Shown here one piece after another: positions 7,188 through 12,596 of a DNA stretch of 12,596 bases (position 1 is the stretch's first letter; every line of letters begins with the position of its first letter). A program made the position numbers and the translations under genes. The DNA is taken from positions 1 through 12,596 of the forward strand of contig SKZC01000338.1 of the NCBI GenBank assembly GCA_007127575.1, read 5' to 3'. Under the pieces are notes generated by a model, which made no database searches, was not told the DNA's origin, and saw only the letters and a list, made by a program, of their open reading frames with translations. This DNA comes from Gemmatimonadota bacterium. Its GTDB lineage: Bacteria > Gemmatimonadota > Gemmatimonadetes > Longimicrobiales > Gaopeijiaceae.

Positions 7188-7636
7188 CCTCCCCCACCTC
7201 GCTCCAGCACCAACGTCACCGGCCCGTCATTCACCAATTCCACATCCATCATGGCCCCGAACTCCCCGGTGGACACCCGTCCCGGCGCTCGCTCCTCCAG
7301 GAGTCCCACGAACCGATCGTAGAGCGGTATCGCCTTCTCCGGGGGAGCGGCCATGATGAAGGAGGGGCGCCGACCCTTTCGGGCGTCGCCGTACAGTGTG
7401 AATTGGCTCACCACCAGGAGCTCCCCGTCCACGTCGTCCAGCGACAGGTTCATCTTGCCGTCCGAGTCGTTGAAAACCCGGAGCCCCACCACCTTATCCG
7501 CCATCCACTCCAGGTCCGCGTCATCCTCCCCCTCGGTGAAACCTACCAGGAGAAGGAGCCCCACCGCGATGGACCCTGCCACCTCGCCATCGATCCGCAC
7601 GGAGGCACCGGAGACCCGCTGCAGGACGACCCTCAT
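7184..7636 (-). CDS. dtd: D-aminoacyl-tRNA deacylase
   Basis: Dtd removes D-amino acids (and glycine from tRNA-Ala) wrongly attached to tRNA and acts as a cytoplasmic homodimer. The protein is 150 residues, the family norm of about 145-150. It begins MRVVLQRVSGASVRI, carries SQFTLYGD (77-84) with KGRRPSF (87-93), and has the cross-subunit motif NDGPVT (136-141) with the Gly-cisPro pair that excludes L-amino acids. The C-terminus ends in a run of four glycines, reading into the GTGA overlap with maf. The ATG at 7636 lies 16 bases after the glmS stop, with GGAAGGGG about 6 bases upstream. Pairing with maf groups two small quality-control enzymes. Confidence 0.97.
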   Translation of the reverse strand: MRVVLQRVSGASVRIDGEVAGSIAVGLLLLVGFTEGEDDADLEWMADKVVGLRVFNDSDGKMNLSLDDVDGELLVVSQFTLYGDARKGRRPSFIMAAPPEKAIPLYDRFVGLLEERAPGRVSTGEFGAMMDVELVNDGPVTLVLERGGGG

Positions 7637-7652
7637 GCCCGACCCCTTCCTC

Positions 7653-9491
7653 TCACTCCACGGTGACCGACTTGGCCAGATTGCGGGGCTGGTCCACGTC
7701 GGCGCCCCTCAGGACGGCAACGTGGTACGCCAGGAGCTGCAGGGGCACCGCCGCCAAAACCGGAAGGAGGTGAGGAAGGGTTTCTGGGATCTTGATCTTG
7801 TGGTCCACCTTCCCCTCCAACTCCGCGTTTCCATCGCTCACCACCGCGATGACCCGCCCTTGCCTTGCTTTCACCTCTTCGATGTTGGAGACCACCTTGT
7901 GGTACACGGGATCGTGGGGGGCCAGGAACACCACCGGCATCCGCTCATCGATGAGGGCTATGGGCCCGTGCTTCATCTCCGCGGCTGGATACCCTTCCGC
8001 GTGGATGTAGCTCACCTCCTTGAGCTTTAGAGCCCCCTCCAGTGCCACGGGGAATTGGTACCCCCGTCCCAGATAGAGGAAGTTGGGCGCGTCCATGTAC
8101 CGTTCGGCCAGGCTCCGGATCGCCTGGTCCTGGTCCAGGATTTCCTGCACCTGCTCGGGGAGTGCCTGGATCGCCTTCACGATCCGCCGGCCCTCCAGGA
8201 TGGATAGATCCTTCCGTCTAGCCAGGTAGAGGGTGAAGAGAGCCAACGCCACCACCTGGCTCGTGAACGCCTTCGTGGACGCCACACCGATCTCCGGGCC
8301 GGCGTGCAGGTACACGCCGAAGTCCGTCTCCCGGGCAATGCTGGACCCCACCACGTTCACGATCCCCATGGTCCGGGCCCCCCGCCGCTTCGCCTCCCGT
8401 AACGCGGCCAGGGTGTCCGCCGTCTCCCCTGACTGGCTGATGGCCATGACCAGGGTGTTGGCATCCACCACGGGGTTCTTGTATCGGAACTCGGAGGCGT
8501 ACTCCACCTTGGTGGGCACCCGGGCGAACTCCTCCAGCATGTATTCTCCCAGAAGCGCCGAGTGCCAGCTCGTGCCGCAAGCGGTGATAACGATCCGCTC
8601 CACGGCGAGGAGTTCGGGGTCCGAAAGGGTGATCCCTCCCAAACGGGCGCTCCCCTCCTCCTCCAGAAGGCGCCCCCGGGTCACGTCCTTCAGGGTTTCC
8701 GGCTGCTCGAAAATCTCCTTGAGCATGAAATGCGGATAGCCGCCCTTCTCGATGTCGGCCAGCTCCCACGTCACCTCGTGCACAGCACGGCGCACCGGTC
8801 CGTGGTGCAGGTGGTACGTCCGGTAGCCCTCCGGCTCCAGAACGGCGTAGTCGCCGTCGTCCAGGTAGACCACGTCCCGGGTGTGTGCCACCACCGCGGC
8901 GGCGTCGGAGCCCACGAGGTACTCGCCGTTCTTCCCGATCCCCAGGAGGAGGGGGCTTCCGTGGCGGGCCACCACGATCTTCCGAGGATCCCGACTGCTC
9001 ACCACCGCGATCCCATACGCCCCGATGACCTGCGCCAGAGCCTGGGAGACGGCCTCCTCCAGGCTGGACGCGGTCTGGTAGGCCTCCTCAATGAGGTGCA
9101 CCACCGTCTCGGTGTCCGTTTCGCTCCGGAACTCGTAGCCTTTGTTCCGAAGCCGCTCGCGTAGGGTAGGAGCGTTTTCGATGATCCCGTTGTGGACCAG
9201 AGCGATGGTCCCATCCCGACTCAGATGGGGGTGGGCGTTCACCTCCGTAGGGGCTCCGTGGGTGGCCCAACGGGTATGGCCGATTCCGCAGCTCCCGGGA
9301 AGCGGCGCCTGGGCCAGGGCCGAATCCAACTCCTCCAGCTTTCCGGAACGCCTCACGACTCGGAGCCCTCGGTCCCGATCCACCACCGCCACTCCGGCGG
9401 AGTCGTAGCCGCGGTACTCCAGGCGGCGGAGTCCTTCCAGGAGGATGGGGGCCGCCTCCTTCGATCCCACGTAGCCTACGATTCCACACAT
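7653..9491 (-). CDS. glmS: Glutamine--fructose-6-phosphate aminotransferase (isomerizing)
   Basis: GlmS makes glucosamine-6-phosphate from fructose-6-phosphate and glutamine, the committed step to UDP-GlcNAc for peptidoglycan and LPS. It is 612 residues (E. coli 609). The N-terminal glutaminase domain starts at Cys2, the nucleophile after Met removal, in MCGIVGYVGS, with RGYDSAG (27-33), HTRWATHG (72-79) and NGIIEN (101-106). Two SIS domains follow: the first with TACGTSWHS (303-311) and SQSGETADT (352-360), the second with LGRGYQFPVALEGALKLKE (474-492) and EMKHGPIALID (505-515). The C-terminus ends DQPRNLAKSVTVE, as in the family. The open frame runs upstream to 9605, but the Cys must be at position 2, which fixes ATG 9491. 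GGGAG lies about 13 bases upstream. It follows glmM after 40 bp. No ribozyme-like leader is possible in so short a gap. Confidence 0.98.
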   Translation of the reverse strand: MCGIVGYVGSKEAAPILLEGLRRLEYRGYDSAGVAVVDRDRGLRVVRRSGKLEELDSALAQAPLPGSCGIGHTRWATHGAPTEVNAHPHLSRDGTIALVHNGIIENAPTLRERLRNKGYEFRSETDTETVVHLIEEAYQTASSLEEAVSQALAQVIGAYGIAVVSSRDPRKIVVARHGSPLLLGIGKNGEYLVGSDAAAVVAHTRDVVYLDDGDYAVLEPEGYRTYHLHHGPVRRAVHEVTWELADIEKGGYPHFMLKEIFEQPETLKDVTRGRLLEEEGSARLGGITLSDPELLAVERIVITACGTSWHSALLGEYMLEEFARVPTKVEYASEFRYKNPVVDANTLVMAISQSGETADTLAALREAKRRGARTMGIVNVVGSSIARETDFGVYLHAGPEIGVASTKAFTSQVVALALFTLYLARRKDLSILEGRRIVKAIQALPEQVQEILDQDQAIRSLAERYMDAPNFLYLGRGYQFPVALEGALKLKEVSYIHAEGYPAAEMKHGPIALIDERMPVVFLAPHDPVYHKVVSNIEEVKARQGRVIAVVSDGNAELEGKVDHKIKIPETLPHLLPVLAAVPLQLLAYHVAVLRGADVDQPRNLAKSVTVE

Positions 9492-9531
9492 CTGGGTCGC
9501 TTTCTCCCGTCCTTGTCCGTGCCGGGACCCC

Positions 9532-10935
9532 TCAACCGTCTCGGCGGGCCCCACTCTCCAGCATCCGTCGAGCCGTATCCACCAGCTCTCGGGCGGCCGT
9601 TTCATCCCGGGCCTCCGCGATGAAACGAACTACCGGTTCGGTCCCGGACGGCCGGACGTGAAGCCAGCGACCTTCCCCGGGCCAGTCCAGGCGGAGCCCG
9701 TCCTGGGTATCCACCTCCTCCGGCCCCAGGCCTTCCCGGAGGTCGTCATACAGGGCCTCCAGCCCTCCGTCCGGGACCGGGACCTTCTCCTTCACGATGC
9801 GATATTCGGGCCACCGGGAAATGGCACCCTCCAACCCTTCGTCCAGATCCACCAGGTGCTGGAGGATCAGGGCCGCCGCCAGGGGAGCGTCCCGGGTAAG
9901 CTGGAGGGCCGGAAGGATCACTCCGCCGTTCCCCTCGCCCCCCACTACGGCCCCCAATTCCTGGATGCGTCGGGCCACATTCACCTCCCCCACCGGAGCC
10001 CGGTGCACCTTGGCCCCCCACTTCTCCGCCACATCGTCCAGGACGCGACTCGTGGAGAGGTTCGTGACCACCGGCCCCGGCGTTCGTGCGAGTACCGTCG
10101 CCGCCGCCAGGGCCAGGGTGAGGTCTTCGCCTACCGGGAAACCTCTCCCGTCCACCAGGGAGAGCCGGTCCACATCCGGATCCACCGCCAGCCCCAGCTC
10201 CGCCCCCTCCCGCCGAACCAACTCACCCAATTCCGTCAAGTTCGCCGCAGTGGGCTCCGGATCCCTCGGGAAACGGCCGTCGGTCTCGAGACCCATCCCC
10301 ACCACCTCACAGCCGAGGCGTTCCAGCAGAGTGGGCATGATCCGCCCCCCCGCGCCTCGGACGCAGTCCAGCGCCACCCGCATTCGGCGGCGGCGGATCC
10401 CCTCCACATTCAGGAGTCGGAGCCCGAGGATACGCTCCAAGTGTCGCTCTATCGCGCCGGAGTCCTCCCTCCAGCTTCCCAGTCGGTCCCACGACGCCCG
10501 CACGGGGTCCGACGTCTCCAGGAATGAGAGAAACCGCCCCATCCGTTCCCGATCCAGGAAGATCCCGTCGCCACCTGCCAGCTTGAGGGCGTTCCACTCC
10601 GCCGGGTTGTGGCTGGCGGTTACCCCCACCGCACCCGCACCCTCCCCTTCCCTCGTCGCCAGAAGCAGGGTCGGGGTGGGAACCACCCCCAGCTCCACTA
10701 CATCCATTCCCACGGATAGGAGGCCGGCCGCCGCGGCGCGCACGAACATGGGTCCGGACGTCCGGGAATCCCGACCCAGGAAGACCGCCGCTCCGGCCTG
10801 GGCCCCATCGTTCTGCAGGAAGGTACCGTAGGCGGCTGCCAGGGCCGAGACGAGCTCCGGGGTGAGAGGGTCACCCACGATGCCTCGAACCCCCGAGACG
10901 CCGGCCATCAGGTTGTTGGGAAGCTGGATTGGCAT
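9532..10935 (-). CDS. glmM: Phosphoglucosamine mutase / phosphomannomutase-family protein
   Basis: This alpha-D-phosphohexomutase is 467 residues. Next to glmS it most likely converts glucosamine-6-phosphate to glucosamine-1-phosphate. Motifs are GVSGVRGIVGDPLTPE (12-27), the phosphoserine loop GVTASHNP (104-111) with Ser108, the Mg site DPDVDR (252-257), the sugar-specificity loop GEGNGG (333-338) and the phosphate-binding RPSGTEPVVRF (428-438). Classical bacterial GlmM has DGDADR and GEQSGH in these places. DPDxDR with GEGNGG resembles archaeal-type mutases and a PMM-like branch, so phosphomannose or phosphoglucose may also be substrates. The ATG at 10935 has no Shine-Dalgarno; the 20 bases before it are C/T-rich. 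An in-frame ATG at 10908 is no better. It is the first gene of the leftward series, downstream of a TTGACA promoter candidate. Confidence 0.9.
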   Translation of the reverse strand: MPIQLPNNLMAGVSGVRGIVGDPLTPELVSALAAAYGTFLQNDGAQAGAAVFLGRDSRTSGPMFVRAAAAGLLSVGMDVVELGVVPTPTLLLATREGEGAGAVGVTASHNPAEWNALKLAGGDGIFLDRERMGRFLSFLETSDPVRASWDRLGSWREDSGAIERHLERILGLRLLNVEGIRRRRMRVALDCVRGAGGRIMPTLLERLGCEVVGMGLETDGRFPRDPEPTAANLTELGELVRREGAELGLAVDPDVDRLSLVDGRGFPVGEDLTLALAAATVLARTPGPVVTNLSTSRVLDDVAEKWGAKVHRAPVGEVNVARRIQELGAVVGGEGNGGVILPALQLTRDAPLAAALILQHLVDLDEGLEGAISRWPEYRIVKEKVPVPDGGLEALYDDLREGLGPEEVDTQDGLRLDWPGEGRWLHVRPSGTEPVVRFIAEARDETAARELVDTARRMLESGARRDG

Positions 10936-10969
10936 GGGGGAACCGAACGAGGGGAACAGGGGTCCGGGA

Positions 10970-10977
10970 GAGCGCTC
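10970..10977. promoter_or_regulatory. 8 bp palindrome in the glmM leader
   Basis: GAGCGCTC is a perfect palindrome lying just downstream of the predicted glmM transcription start, in the 123 bp gap between glmM and the divergent PLP gene. It could be part of an operator, but an 8 bp GC-rich palindrome may be chance and I see no second copy in the gap. Confidence 0.15.
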
Positions 10978-10997
10978 ACGGCCCGAAACCGCGGCGG

Positions 10998-11027
10998 AAG
11001 GTAGAGGAGCCCGGCTCAGGGTGTCAA
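10998..11027 (-). promoter_or_regulatory. Sigma70-like promoter for the glmM-glmS-dtd-maf-glpK series
   Basis: On the minus strand a perfect -35 TTGACA (11027-11022) is followed by an 18-base spacer and TACCTT (11003-10998) as -10. The expected start near 10991 leaves a leader of about 55 bases before the glmM ATG. The -10 is imperfect, so the call rests mainly on the -35, the spacing and the location in the divergent gap. Confidence 0.5.
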
Positions 11028-11058
11028 CGCACAGAAATGGGGATCAGGGAGAGGACGC

Positions 11059-12222
11059 ATGTCCGAAAGGGACGAAACGAACCACCGCTTCGGCACCCGT
11101 GCCATCCACGCGGGCCAGGAACCGGAGCCGGCGACCGGGGCCATCATGCCCCCCATCTTCCAGACATCGACGTACGTTCAAGCCGGACTCGGAGACCACA
11201 AAGGGTATGAGTACGCCCGGGTCCAGAACCCAACCCGGGAAGCGCTGGAACGAAACGTGGCGGCACTCGAAGGGGGAACCCACGGGATCGCCTTTTCCAG
11301 CGGATTGGCGGCCATCGAAGCGGTGGTGAAGCTCCTCTCCGCCGGAGACCACGTGGTGAGCGAGGAGAATACCTACGGCGGGACCCACCGGATGTTCACC
11401 AAGGTACTGGCTCGCCTGGGTGTGGAGTTCACCTTCGTGGACAGCCGGGACCCGGAACAGATCCGGGACGCCATGCGCCCGGAGACTCGGCTCGTACACC
11501 TGGAGACCCCCACGAACCCGATGATGCGCCTCTGCGACCTGGAGGCAGCAGTGGAGATCGCCCACGAGAGGGAGGCCCTCCTCTGCGTGGACAACACCTT
11601 CGCCTCCCCGTACAACCAGCGACCGCTGCAGTTGGGTGCCGACATCGCCGTGCACTCCTCCACCAAGTACCTCAACGGACACTCGGACATCATCGGCGGA
11701 ATCGCCGTGGTAAACGACGACGCCCTGGCCGAGGACCTCCGGTTTGTACGCAAGTCCTCAGGCGGCGTCCCGGGCCCCATGGACTGCTGGCTCTGCCTCC
11801 GGGGAACCAAGACCCTTCACCTCCGGATGGAGGCACACAACCGGAACGGTGAGGCTGTCGCCCGCTTTCTCCAGGAGCACCCCGCCGTGGAAGAGACCCA
11901 TTACCCGGGCCTTCCCTCCCATCCCCAGCACGAGCTGGCCACCCGCCAGATGACCGGCTTCACCGGGATGGTCGCCGTTGAGATGGGGTCGGGAGAACGG
12001 GCCAGAGGGTTGGTGGAGGGAACCCGAATCTTCGCGTTGGCCGAGAGCTTAGGCGGGGTGGAGTCCCTTATTGGAGTTCCGGCCCTCATGACCCACGCCT
12101 CGGTGCCCCCGGAACGACGAGCGGTTCTGGGGGTCACTGACGGATTGGTCCGGCTCTCGGTAGGAGTGGAGGACCCGGATGACCTGCTGGAGGACCTGGA
12201 TCGAGCATTGGCATCCCTCTAG
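11059..12222 (+). CDS. Transsulfuration PLP enzyme (cystathionine gamma-synthase/gamma-lyase family)
   Basis: This is a fold-type I PLP enzyme of the Cys/Met metabolism family, 387 residues (family about 380-400). It should either join O-acyl-homoserine with cysteine (MetB) or cleave cystathionine or related thioethers (Cgl/MetC). Motifs are PPIFQTSTY (31-39), YEYARVQNPTREALE (50-64) with the Tyr-x-Arg phosphate contacts from the neighbouring subunit, FSSGLAA (79-85), ENTYGGTHRMF (103-113) with the ring-stacking Tyr106, CVDNTFASP (176-184) with Asp178, HSSTKYLNGHSD (199-210) with PLP-binding Lys203, and SLGGVESL near 335. Motifs alone do not separate MetB from lyase. The ATG at 11059 has AGGGAG 7 bases upstream. 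It diverges from glmM and has no methionine gene beside it. The frame and composition match its neighbours. Confidence 0.93.
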   Translation: MSERDETNHRFGTRAIHAGQEPEPATGAIMPPIFQTSTYVQAGLGDHKGYEYARVQNPTREALERNVAALEGGTHGIAFSSGLAAIEAVVKLLSAGDHVVSEENTYGGTHRMFTKVLARLGVEFTFVDSRDPEQIRDAMRPETRLVHLETPTNPMMRLCDLEAAVEIAHEREALLCVDNTFASPYNQRPLQLGADIAVHSSTKYLNGHSDIIGGIAVVNDDALAEDLRFVRKSSGGVPGPMDCWLCLRGTKTLHLRMEAHNRNGEAVARFLQEHPAVEETHYPGLPSHPQHELATRQMTGFTGMVAVEMGSGERARGLVEGTRIFALAESLGGVESLIGVPALMTHASVPPERRAVLGVTDGLVRLSVGVEDPDDLLEDLDRALASL

Positions 12223-12225
12223 TGC

Positions 12226-12253
12226 CTGCGGTCGCCTGATGTCTGCGGTCGCC
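12226..12253 (+). repeat. Tandem 11 bp direct repeat, 17 bp period
   Basis: CTGCGGTCGCC occurs at 12226-12236 and again at 12243-12253, starting four bases after the stop of the upstream gene. The six bases between the copies are not repeated exactly. It may be a small local duplication; no function is evident. Confidence 0.7.
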
Positions 12254-12311
12254 GAGGCGGTTCCATGGTGCTGGGCACCGGCCGCGTCCGACGGACGCTC
12301 GAAGCTTTTCC

Positions 12312-12340
12312 TTGCTTCCGTCTCCCTGGCCCTCTACCCT
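12312..12340 (+). promoter_or_regulatory. Possible promoter for the Tat-aminotransferase gene
   Basis: TTGCTT (12312-12317), a 17-base spacer and TACCCT (12335-12340) resemble a sigma70 pair. The -10 is close to the TACCTT proposed for glmM. A second TACCTT at 12393-12398 has no matching -35. This is weak evidence. Confidence 0.25.
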
Positions 12341-12356
12341 GGAAATGAGGATCGGA

Positions 12357-12380
12357 GGGGCCCGAAGCGCCCGAGTTTTT
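12357..12380 (+). terminator. Weak intrinsic terminator or attenuator candidate
   Basis: GGGC (12358-12361) can pair with GCCC (12369-12372) around a 7-base loop, followed after three bases by TTTTT (12376-12380). The stem is only 4 bp, so it may be a weak terminator for the transsulfuration gene, an attenuator ahead of the next gene, or nothing. Confidence 0.3.
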
Positions 12381-12415
12381 CCGGCCTGGGGCTACCTTAT
12401 TTCATCCATCTCGCC

Positions 12416-12421
12416 GGAGGT
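12416..12421 (+). promoter_or_regulatory. Ribosome binding site of the Tat-aminotransferase gene
   Basis: GGAGGT lies 5 bases before the ATG at 12427. It fixes the start and so confirms that the twin-arginine stretch is translated. Confidence 0.75.
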
Positions 12422-12426
12422 GTCCT

Positions 12427-12596
12427 ATGAGGCGTCGGGAATTCGTTCGGTTCGGAGCCGCCGCTGCAGGCCTCCCCGCCATGCTCCCGTTTCTGGAGGG
12501 TTCCGCCCCTGGGCTTCGCCGCACCTCTCCCTTCCGGCCACGCGACGACGAGCCCATCCGACTGAGCTCCAACGAGAACCCCCTGGGGGTCCCTGA
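12427..12596 (+). CDS. Tat-signal PLP aminotransferase, histidinol-phosphate aminotransferase-like, 5' part
   Basis: Only 56 codons are inside the window; the gene runs off the right edge. The first residues MRRREFVRFGAAAAGL form a twin-arginine (Tat) signal: RREFV matches the RRxF-hydrophobic pattern, followed by a short Ala/Gly/Leu hydrophobic stretch (about 10-22). After a linker rich in Arg and Pro comes PIRLSSNENPLGVP (43-56), the N-terminal signature of the HisC/Cobalamin-CobD aminotransferase family (L-x-x-NENP-x-G). The enzyme would therefore be exported folded with its PLP cofactor, or be membrane-tethered, which is unusual for a biosynthetic aminotransferase. A periplasmic role in amino acid or cell-wall-derived amine metabolism is only a guess. 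The start is set by GGAGGT 5 bases upstream. No signal-peptidase AxA site is clear; EGSAPG (24-29) is a weak possibility. Confidence 0.75.
   Translation, partial: MRRREFVRFGAAAAGLPAMLPFLEGSAPGLRRTSPFRPRDDEPIRLSSNENPLGVP

Larger units (their letters stand above)
12223..12426. other. Intergenic region between the two PLP-enzyme genes
   Basis: These 204 bp separate the transsulfuration gene from the Tat-aminotransferase gene. They contain a tandem 11 bp direct repeat right after the stop codon, a promoter-like pair at 12312-12340, a short hairpin with a T-run at 12357-12380 and a strong ribosome binding site at 12416-12421. I see no convincing ORF or RNA gene. Confidence 0.6.

Noticed and set aside
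9492..9531. glmS ribozyme or riboswitch upstream of glmS
   Set aside because: The gap to glmM is only 40 bp, too short for the known glmS ribozyme.
9797..10831. 344-codon plus-strand frame opposite glmM
   Set aside because: Ser/Arg/Pro-rich shadow translation without domain features; glmM on the minus strand is complete.
1..12596. tRNA, rRNA, CRISPR array, transposase, phage or attachment site
   Set aside because: No such gene products, no regularly spaced repeat array, and no terminal inverted repeats were seen; the segment reads as ordinary chromosome.

Overview
The window is a dense, GC-rich bacterial chromosomal segment with short gaps, frequent 1-4 bp gene overlaps and GTG starts. It has no RNA genes, no mobile elements and no CRISPR. 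The gene content (Cys-type CcmE, CcmI-like zinc-ribbon protein, System I cytochrome c maturation, high GC, diderm-style peptidoglycan precursor genes) would suit a Gemmatimonadota-like or deltaproteobacterium-like diderm. That placement is inference from style, not from a marker gene.

From 10935 down to 1, every gene lies on the minus strand. Transcription appears to start at a promoter-like site at 10998-11027. The order is glmM (phosphoglucosamine mutase), glmS (glucosamine-6-phosphate synthase), dtd (D-aminoacyl-tRNA deacylase), maf (nucleotide pyrophosphatase) and glpK (glycerol kinase). After a 125 bp gap comes a cytochrome c maturation block: ccmE, ccmF, a ccmI-like zinc-ribbon gene, ccmA, ccmB and the 5' part of ccmC, which runs off the left edge. 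GlmS and GlmM catalyse two of the steps from fructose-6-phosphate to UDP-GlcNAc. Dtd and Maf are small housekeeping quality-control enzymes. The Ccm proteins build the heme delivery and attachment machine of the inner membrane: CcmABC load heme on CcmE and release it, and CcmF performs ligation.

On the plus strand, diverging from glmM, is a transsulfuration PLP enzyme (cystathionine gamma-synthase/lyase family) at 11059-12222. After a 204 bp gap follows the 5' end of a second PLP enzyme, a histidinol-phosphate-aminotransferase-like protein that begins with a twin-arginine (Tat) signal and is cut by the right edge.

The most interesting point is the ccm block. Its CcmE carries Cys-x-x-x-Tyr where classical CcmE has a heme-binding His. 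No ccmH or ccmG lies between ccmE and ccmC; a small membrane-anchored CcmI-like protein with a four-cysteine zinc ribbon occupies that position. This fits the rare variant System I described from archaea and some bacteria. The Tat-targeted aminotransferase is the second point worth following.
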